DNA from: Anaerolineales bacterium UBA5069
Lineage (GTDB): Bacteria > Chloroflexota > Anaerolineae > Caldilineales > Caldilineaceae
Reading direction: 5' to 3'
DNA: 7,309 nt
Assembly (NCBI GenBank): GCA_002415895.1
Contig: DIAV01000233.1
Location: forward strand, 16,322-23,630
Below the pieces are notes generated by a model that was given only the letters and a program-made list of their open reading frames with translations, was not told the DNA's origin and did no database searches. The position numbers and the translations under genes are program-made. Shown here one piece after another: positions 1 through 4,632 of this stretch (its first letter is position 1; each line of letters opens with the position of its first letter).

Positions 1-76
1 TTTCACTGCGGTATCACTTTAGAACTGTGTACTCTCGAAGTATTGCGCGCAAGTGCGGTACTGTCAAGGCTCCGCA

Positions 77-86
77 TTGATTCAAG
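77..86. repeat. Left target-site duplication of the ISAs1-family element
   Basis: TTGATTCAAG here is repeated exactly at 1387-1396, immediately outside the other end of the element. A 10-bp duplication agrees with the 8-10 bp known for ISAs1-family transposition. The preceding A (76) also matches the last base assigned to the element on the other side (1386), so the boundary could be read as 11 bp. The target is nearly palindromic (TTGA-T-TCAA). Confidence 0.85.
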
Positions 87-87
87 C

Positions 88-103
88 AGGGCGATTGCAT
101 CTT
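88..103. repeat. Left terminal inverted repeat of the IS
   Basis: AGGGCGATTGCATCTT is the exact reverse complement of 1370-1385. Similarity continues inward as ATTGG after a single-base gap. The transposase stop codon (TAA on the minus strand, 102-104) overlaps this repeat, so the coding sequence runs right to the end of the element. Confidence 0.93.
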
Positions 104-1310
104 ATTGGGTAGAGAAGATGACCTTGGCCAGGTAGTCAGTGTCCCAGCCGACACGCAGTCTGCGGTTCTTGATGCCGATTTTGCGGCTGGTCTGCTGCTT
201 GAGCAGGTTGAGTGCGAGGTGGTGGACAAGCGCCAGGTTGTGGGCGCTGTGGTCACAGCGGCTACGGTTGTGGTCTTCGTTAAAGGCCACGTCAAGCACC
301 CAGTGCAACTGGTTCTCAACGCACCAATGACTGCGCACGACTGCGGCAAAGCGTTCAACGTCGGCCTGCGTGGCGCCCGCCAGCGAGGTGAGATAGTAGG
401 TGGTCTCGTCACTCGGCTTGTTTGTGCCTTGCTGACGCTGACGACGCACCATGGCGATGCTGCGCAGGCCAGGCCATAATGGCTTACCCGTCGTGGCAGC
501 CAGCCAGCCAACGTCTTCGGTCATCCAGTGGCTGCGTGTCTCGGTGCGTCCATGGGCTGCGGTAAATGTGCGCACAATCTGGGGTGGTGGCGTCTGCAAG
601 GTGGGGGGCAAGGTATGGTCGGCCACACCATCGAAGTACGCCTTGACTGCCTGGTGCAGGAGCGGCTGATTCTCCTTGAGCGGCAATACCCAGTCGGCGC
701 CTTGCGCATGCACCGCTGTTGCCACCTCGGCAAAGCTGCCGGCCGCATCCACAGTCACAACACAGCCGTGCAAGTCAAGCAGTTCAAGCAAGCGTGGAAT
801 GGCCTTGGGTTCATTGGACTTGTCATCGACTTTGACTTGTCCCAGCACAAGACGGTTCTCACAAGCCCAGGCGCTGACCATGTGGTTGGCGCCACGCCCA
901 TTGCATTCGTCTTGTGAGCCGCACAACTGCTTGCCATCGATGGCGACGATTTCGCCCTGGGTCAGATGCGCCACCGACTGCACCCACGCCAAAAAGCAGC
1001 GCTGCAATTGCTTTGGATCCAGCAGGCGAAAGATGCGTCCAAAGGTGTCATGTGCCGGAATTCCATTGCTCAAGTCCAGATAGCGTGCAAACCATGCCTG
1101 TTTGGCCTCGCCAAACTCGGCAATCGAGACCCAGTCATCGGCCCCCGCCACCACCGCCGTCAATGTCATGACCAGAATATTGATGAGCGGATGCAGCTTC
1201 GTGCGCTCAACCCGCGGGTCTGGTATTGATTCCAACTCGGCAAACAAAGAAAACACTGGTGTAGACGATGATTGGCTTTCCAACTCCGGCTGCCTTGACG
1301 CTTTTTGCAT
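102..1310 (-). CDS. ISAs1-family DDE transposase (402 aa)
   Basis: This protein catalyses cut-and-paste movement of the surrounding element. Residues about 18-110 form the family's N-terminal helper domain (SLFAELESIPDPR, then the hydrophobic stretch LINILVMTL and NGIPAHDTFGRIFR). The catalytic core follows: D125 in the AIDGK motif, D188 in TVDAAG, and E332 in SHWCVENQLHWVLDVAFNED, which is the family's third acidic position. The second motif reads DAAGSF, where family members usually have a DAMG-type sequence, but the aspartate is kept. The reading frame stays open up to 1367. I chose the ATG at 1308-1310 because a purine-rich AAAGGGGG lies 6 nt upstream, and the extra 19 residues would run back over the promoter and towards the inverted repeat. 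The length is normal and I see no frameshift, so the enzyme is probably functional. Confidence 0.95.
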   Translation of the reverse strand: MQKASRQPELESQSSSTPVFSLFAELESIPDPRVERTKLHPLINILVMTLTAVVAGADDWVSIAEFGEAKQAWFARYLDLSNGIPAHDTFGRIFRLLDPKQLQRCFLAWVQSVAHLTQGEIVAIDGKQLCGSQDECNGRGANHMVSAWACENRLVLGQVKVDDKSNEPKAIPRLLELLDLHGCVVTVDAAGSFAEVATAVHAQGADWVLPLKENQPLLHQAVKAYFDGVADHTLPPTLQTPPPQIVRTFTAAHGRTETRSHWMTEDVGWLAATTGKPLWPGLRSIAMVRRQRQQGTNKPSDETTYYLTSLAGATQADVERFAAVVRSHWCVENQLHWVLDVAFNEDHNRSRCDHSAHNLALVHHLALNLLKQQTSRKIGIKNRRLRVGWDTDYLAKVIFSTQ

Positions 1311-1338
1311 CGGTGGCCCCCTTTCTCTCTGTCCACCG

Positions 1339-1367
1339 ATTATCCTTCGTTTCCCACGCCAGACCAA
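1339..1367 (-). promoter_or_regulatory. Putative transposase promoter
   Basis: On the minus strand TTGGTC (1362-1367) and GATAAT (1339-1344) are separated by exactly 17 bp. This is the spacing of a sigma-70-type promoter, and it sits 28 bp before the chosen ATG. The -35 box overlaps the inner edge of the right inverted repeat. This was found by eye and has not been tested. Confidence 0.5.
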
Positions 1368-1369
1368 TC

Positions 1370-1385
1370 AAGATGCAATCGCCCT
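1370..1385. repeat. Right terminal inverted repeat of the IS
   Basis: AAGATGCAATCGCCCT is the exact reverse complement of the left end at 88-103. It marks the end of the element on the side of the transposase start. Confidence 0.93.
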
Positions 1386-1386
1386 A

Positions 1387-1396
1387 TTGATTCAAG
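1387..1396. repeat. Right target-site duplication of the ISAs1-family element
   Basis: TTGATTCAAG, identical to 77-86, lies directly outside the right end of the element. Only 10 bp separate it from the stop codon of the neighbouring minus-strand gene. Confidence 0.85.
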
Positions 1397-1406
1397 GATT
1401 GCTGGC

Positions 1407-2897
1407 CTATTCTTCCTCTTCAGCCTCAACACACGGCGGCGACTCCGACGTCCAGGGCACGAAATCCGCTTCTCGATAGCGTTTCTCATTGAGTCGCTTG
1501 CCATGTGTGGTGCGGCGAAAGGCGTCATACGTGTCGTGATCTGTGAAGAGTTCCAGCAGGTACACATTGTCTTGGCGCACGCGCATGAATACGCGCATGC
1601 CATTTGCCGCACCACTGCGCGGATAGACGAGATAGTCACCTTGGTCCGCTGCTGCCTGGTCAACGTTGCTGTTGCGATGCTCGGCATCCATTATGCGGCT
1701 GAATATCTTCGTTTCTACTTCGCGCAGCATACGCTTGTCGAGCCCGTCGCAGACCTTCTTTGCAGGCGCCGAGAGCAGGAGTTGCGGGAAAGCCGACCAG
1801 CCGGCGTTTGCGTTTTCCTCGTCAGCGAGAGACGGCGCTGGGGCCCGCCCCGCTTCAAGGCCGCGCAATTTTACATTTAGCCGTTCAATCTCATCCTGGG
1901 CGTCCTCGAGTTCCGCCTTGTAGTAGTCCCGCTCAGCGGCAATCCCATCCGTCTTGTTGTTCTGGTCGTCAATCAGTTTCTGGAGTTGCTCCTCAGTCGC
2001 TTGTTCGCCGGCGCGTACCGCTGCCAGCAACCGCTCCTGCTCCATGGTACGCTGCACTTGCTCGATGCCGGGCGCGCGCCATTGCAGGCGCAGTGTGTGG
2101 TCAAGCACAAAGTCGACTGCCCAATCCATGAGCGCGTCGGTTACCATCGCTTTGATTGCACCTGCAGCCTTGAAGGGGTGCTCGCCCTCTGCGTCTTCAT
2201 CACGATAACCGGCTGCATAGATGCGCACCGCACCGCCATAGGTGGTGTGGTGCAGGTCCTCTTTCGACCAGTACAGATCGGGACCGATCACTGCTACGCG
2301 CGCCAACCCTGCCAGTCGCGCTGCCAGCATCTGGGTGTCGATCAGAACCTCACGAGCGCGTCGCGAGACGACAATGACCGGCAGCGAGCGTTCGCTTCGG
2401 GGTTTGCGGATCATCCCGATGAGTCGCGCCTTGCCTTGCGCATTCGAGGTGAGCGCCACACCGGTGCGCAGACCATCGCGATCTGTGCAGACGAAATCTT
2501 TGAGGGCCGCCACGAACGCCAACGCGTCTGGAGCCATTGCAGGCTCCATCACGCGCTGAATCTCGTGCAGCCAAAGCCCTGTTGTGGCGTTGCCGCCTGC
2601 CTCCAGTGATATTTGCGCCGCACTTGTCGGTCGTTCGTCGACAAGGTCAATCTTCAGCATCCGGCACTCATGATCACCTGGCGAGCGCCAGAGCGTGACG
2701 GTCGCATTGCGCCCCGCGCCTTGCCAGCACGATGCATAGTCGCAGTCGGCAGGAGCGACGGGCGCATCAATGCCAAGCCAGTCGCCCGTCGCTTCGAGCA
2801 GCGCGCCATGGACGGCGGCAACGTGCTCGACAAAACCTGTCACATTCTCCGTCTTCTTCGGTTCAATCCTGAGCACACGTTCGAGAAATTGCTGCAA
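1407..2897 (-). CDS. Uncharacterised protein: alpha/beta N-terminus, coiled coil, RelE/ParE-like C-terminus (496 aa)
   Basis: I do not recognise a named family. Residues 1-160 are a mixed soluble region with no clear motif. Residues about 172-270 look like a compact alpha/beta domain: a strand (LPVIVVSRR), a helix (MLAARLAGLARVAVIG) and a strand (YGGAVRIYAAG). I recall similar blocks from uncharacterised bacterial proteins but cannot check this. Residues about 280-350 are charged heptad-like sequence, a likely coiled coil. Residues about 368-475 resemble a RelE/ParE fold: helices around LDKRMLREVETKIFSRIM, then strands MRVFMRVR and VYLLELF, followed by DHDTYDAF. The tail is acidic (EAEEEE). 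There is no signal peptide or membrane segment, so it is probably cytoplasmic. The start is TTG with GGAGG 6 nt upstream. No ATG, GTG or TTG lies between it and the preceding in-frame stop. It lies 119 bp downstream of the TPR gene and may share its transcript. Confidence 0.8.
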   Translation of the reverse strand: MQQFLERVLRIEPKKTENVTGFVEHVAAVHGALLEATGDWLGIDAPVAPADCDYASCWQGAGRNATVTLWRSPGDHECRMLKIDLVDERPTSAAQISLEAGGNATTGLWLHEIQRVMEPAMAPDALAFVAALKDFVCTDRDGLRTGVALTSNAQGKARLIGMIRKPRSERSLPVIVVSRRAREVLIDTQMLAARLAGLARVAVIGPDLYWSKEDLHHTTYGGAVRIYAAGYRDEDAEGEHPFKAAGAIKAMVTDALMDWAVDFVLDHTLRLQWRAPGIEQVQRTMEQERLLAAVRAGEQATEEQLQKLIDDQNNKTDGIAAERDYYKAELEDAQDEIERLNVKLRGLEAGRAPAPSLADEENANAGWSAFPQLLLSAPAKKVCDGLDKRMLREVETKIFSRIMDAEHRNSNVDQAAADQGDYLVYPRSGAANGMRVFMRVRQDNVYLLELFTDHDTYDAFRRTTHGKRLNEKRYREADFVPWTSESPPCVEAEEEE

Positions 2898-2903
2898 GGC
2901 GAG

Positions 2904-2908
2904 CCTCC
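2904..2908 (-). promoter_or_regulatory. Ribosome binding site that supports a TTG start
   Basis: On the minus strand GGAGG is followed by a 6-nt spacer (CTCGCC) and then TTG at 2895-2897. The frame extends upstream to a TGA without offering ATG or GTG, so this site decides the start of the 496-residue protein. Confidence 0.7.
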
Positions 2909-3016
2909 GCTCTTGTTGGGTATTTGCATCCCCTTCTGCGCGCCCCGCGCCGCGTGTGCTGCGCGTGGATCAGCGGAGCCGGTACGCGCCGGGAACGCCG
3001 GTTTGCTCGGCCCGCG

Positions 3017-3868
3017 TCACACAAGCCCCAGCTCCTGCTTGAGGCTAACCCCGAAGGGGGGCAGGGGCGCCCCTATGGCCTTGAACATCGCATCACCCTT
3101 CTGTGTGGCCGCACGCGCCGCATCAGTGTCTCCACGCGCCTGGTGCAGCTGGGCGAAATTCAGGTAACAAAGGGCTACAGCGCGGCCCTCCTTCTCGGCC
3201 TCAAAGGCCAGAATCGCACGCGAGAGGTAGTCCTCGGCCTGCTCATATTCCTTCAGGTCGATAGCCACCGCCCCCAGATCAGCCAGGGCGGCCGCCACAC
3301 CGGACGCTTCGCCGGTCTGCCAGTACTGGTGCAGCGCCACTTCCAGGATGGGCAAGGCCTGCGCTGGATTGCCGCGCCAATGCTCGAGAATACCGATGTC
3401 ATGCAGCGCATACGCAACCATCAGTGGATCGTTCGCTTTGCGTGCCAGCGCCAGCGCCCGCGTCAGGCAGGCAATCGCTTTATCGAACTGCTTGCGAAAG
3501 CGGGCAATATTGCCCAACTCAATCAGGTCAAACGCCTGCTCATGCAGCGAGTTGAGCCTCTCATGCAGCGTGAGCGCCAGCAGCAGCAGTTGTTCGGCCT
3601 GATCATACTCCGCGGCGGTCATGAGCACCTTGGCCTGCTCGCGCCGGACCCAGGCCATTCCCTCAATGTCCTCATGCTCCTGGAAGATGGCTTGCGCCTC
3701 TGCAAGGTGCTTGAACGCATCGACAGGTTGATCCTTGATTCTGTGGTAACGGCCTATGTTGGCAATGGCCCACGCTTCGTCAATGCGGTTTCCCGTTCTA
3801 CGGCTGTCACGCAGTTTATCCAGCAGTTCCTGCACATCCTGGGGTACTACGCGCACAACGCGGGCCAT
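3017..3868 (-). CDS. TPR-repeat protein with six 40-residue repeats (283 aa)
   Basis: This is probably a helical scaffold for protein-protein contacts. After a 30-residue leader (MARVVRVVPQDVQELLDKL), six repeats of exactly 40 residues start at about 31, 71, 111, 151, 191 and 231. Each has the paired-helix TPR pattern (for example AIANIGRYHR with AFKHLAEAQAIF, and AAALADLGAVAI with AEDYLSRAILAF). The 40-residue period is that of the longer TPR type found in kinesin-light-chain-like and MalT/AfsR-like regulators, rather than the classic 34. No catalytic, DNA-binding or membrane segment is attached. The frame is open back to 4063, but the Arg/Pro-rich extension has no repeat character and would read through a strong hairpin. 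The ATG at 3866-3868 has AAGGAG upstream and is preferred. The gene lies upstream of the 496-residue protein gene and is divergent from csm1. Its binding partner cannot be told from sequence. Confidence 0.88.
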   Translation of the reverse strand: MARVVRVVPQDVQELLDKLRDSRRTGNRIDEAWAIANIGRYHRIKDQPVDAFKHLAEAQAIFQEHEDIEGMAWVRREQAKVLMTAAEYDQAEQLLLLALTLHERLNSLHEQAFDLIELGNIARFRKQFDKAIACLTRALALARKANDPLMVAYALHDIGILEHWRGNPAQALPILEVALHQYWQTGEASGVAAALADLGAVAIDLKEYEQAEDYLSRAILAFEAEKEGRAVALCYLNFAQLHQARGDTDAARAATQKGDAMFKAIGAPLPPFGVSLKQELGLV

Positions 3869-3877
3869 GGGCTTTCT

Positions 3878-3883
3878 CTCCTT
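3878..3883 (-). promoter_or_regulatory. Ribosome binding site of the TPR gene
   Basis: AAGGAG on the minus strand lies 9 nt before the ATG at 3866-3868. It supports this internal start over the longest open frame, which begins at 4063. Confidence 0.7.
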
Positions 3884-3941
3884 GGGTTGCAGGGTGTACT
3901 GTTTGGTCGCTACGTTGGGGATTGCGTGGCGCAGCCGTTGG

Positions 3942-3996
3942 CTATGCTGCTGCCCTGCGCGCCGGGTGCGCCACCCGCGCGCAGGCAGCGGCATAG
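3942..3996. repeat. Long near-perfect inverted repeat (hairpin) upstream of the TPR gene
   Basis: The left arm (3942-3968) begins CTATGCTGCTGC and ends CGGGTG. The right arm (3972-3996) begins CACCCG and ends GCGGCATAG. The arms pair over about 25 bp, with one mismatch or wobble and two single-base bulges in the left arm, around a 3-nt loop (CGC). No T-run follows on either strand, so it is not an ordinary intrinsic terminator. It lies 74-128 bp before the TPR start codon. It could be an mRNA leader structure, a REP-like or other palindromic element, or a protein-binding site. Confidence 0.8.
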
Positions 3997-4361
3997 AGCA
4001 CAGCGCGCTGGTCCTCCTGCGTGGCCGGGGCCGGGGATTTCTTATTGGGCGGCAAGCGCGCACTTCCTACACTGTGGATGGGATGAGACGGGCGCACGCT
4101 CTGTATGTGTGCGCTGTGGGCGCGGTGCGTACGCGGTGCGTGCGGATACATTCAAGTTCCGGCGTGAGGGGCCAAAACGCGACACGGGCGGGATTGTGCG
4201 CCGGTCCATCTACAAGTGCCGCGCGTTGGCCCACGCCGATCAAGGGGAGGGCGACGGCACAACAGCACCTCACTCCACGAAACAAAGGCTTTCCTGCGCG
4301 CACAGCTAATTGCCCGTCTCCATCATTTCGAGTAAGCTGTGTAAGCTTGCTTCCTCAATTT

Positions 4362-4374
4362 TTGCCCCAAAACA
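4362..4374. repeat. Direct repeat copy 1, TTGCCCCAAAACA
   Basis: This 13-bp sequence recurs exactly at 4595-4607, just before the csm1 ribosome binding site. This copy overlaps the T-tract side of the minus-strand terminator-like hairpin. Confidence 0.7.
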
Positions 4375-4396
4375 GAAAAAGGCATGCCCCCATGCC
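4369..4396 (-). terminator. Rho-independent terminator on the minus strand, gene unknown
   Basis: Read on the minus strand, GGCATG-GGGG-CATGCC forms a perfect 6-bp stem with a 4-nt loop and is followed directly by TTTTTCTGTTTT. This is the classic layout of an intrinsic terminator. No accepted minus-strand gene lies upstream of it, because csm1 is on the plus strand. It could end an antisense or small RNA that starts within 4397-4632 or in csm1. It could also be left over from a decayed gene, or stop antisense transcription before it enters the TPR gene's promoter. On the plus strand there is no T-tract. Confidence 0.65.
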
Positions 4397-4594
4397 AGCA
4401 TCCAGGCCGCTTGTCGCCGTCAATCTCGAACCCAAGTCCAGAACAGTTGTGTGCTGGAGTTGAACGTGCGCGCCCGCAACTGAGCAAGGCGCGCACCGCG
4501 GCTGTACGTGATACGCCGAACCCAAAGCACGCACGCTGTGGGGGCTGGCTTGCGGCTACGGGGTATACAGAGGGGAAGCAATAGCGACTGCTCG

Positions 4595-4607
4595 TTGCCC
4601 CAAAACA
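4595..4607. repeat. Direct repeat copy 2, TTGCCCCAAAACA
   Basis: An exact second copy of 4362-4374, in the same orientation and 233 bp away. It ends 8 bp before the AGGAG of csm1, so it lies in the likely mRNA leader or promoter of the cas operon. Confidence 0.7.
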
Positions 4608-4615
4608 ACACCGCC

Positions 4616-4620
4616 AGGAG
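4616..4620 (+). promoter_or_regulatory. Ribosome binding site of csm1, long spacing
   Basis: AGGAG is the only Shine-Dalgarno-like sequence near the start. It is 12 nt from the ATG at 4633, longer than the usual 5-9, which may mean modest translation. The start itself is secure because the conserved HD motif begins only 14 residues later. Confidence 0.55.
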
Positions 4621-4632
4621 AATCTCAAGACC

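Larger units (their letters stand above)
87..1386 (-). mobile_element. Complete ISAs1-family insertion sequence, about 1300 bp
   Basis: The element carries a single transposase gene on the minus strand, flanked by inverted repeats at 88-103 and 1370-1385 and by a 10-bp direct repeat (77-86 and 1387-1396). The length, the one-ORF design, the terminal AGGGCG ends and the duplication size all fit the ISAs1 family. The outermost base differs between the two ends (C on the left, T on the right when read inward). The intact duplication and intact reading frame suggest a recent insertion. It landed about 10 bp past the stop codon of the gene at 1407-2897, in the same orientation, so it did not interrupt that coding sequence. 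It has separated that gene from whatever terminator or downstream gene originally followed. Confidence 0.93.
3869..4632. other. Divergent intergenic region between the TPR gene and csm1
   Basis: These 764 bp hold the upstream regions of two divergent genes but no convincing complete gene. Listed separately are a long inverted repeat (3942-3996), a minus-strand terminator-like hairpin (4369-4396) and two copies of TTGCCCCAAAACA (4362-4374, 4595-4607). GTAAGCT also occurs twice with a 9-bp period (4332-4338, 4341-4347). A plus-strand frame ending at 4309 has a CxxCG knuckle (Cys codons at 4106 and 4115) but no start or ribosome site. A minus-strand frame ending at 4420 has coding-like codon use but overlaps the csm1 start. 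Either could be a gene remnant. For csm1, only a TATACA (-10-like, 4564-4569) is visible, with no good -35 box. Confidence 0.6.

Noticed and set aside
3869..4063. N-terminal extension of the TPR protein to an upstream ATG at 4061-4063
   Set aside because: The extra 65 residues are Arg/Pro-rich without repeats and read through a strong hairpin. A good AAGGAG precedes the internal ATG at 3866-3868.
2924..4309. Long plus-strand open frame of 461 codons
   Set aside because: It lies mostly antisense to the TPR gene, whose six regular repeats prove the minus strand is coding. It has no ribosome site or family motif. Only its last part (after about 4037) is possibly a remnant.
4420..4470. tRNA-like GGGTTCGAG motif on the minus strand
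   Set aside because: The flanking bases do not form a T-arm, and no acceptor or anticodon stem could be built around it.
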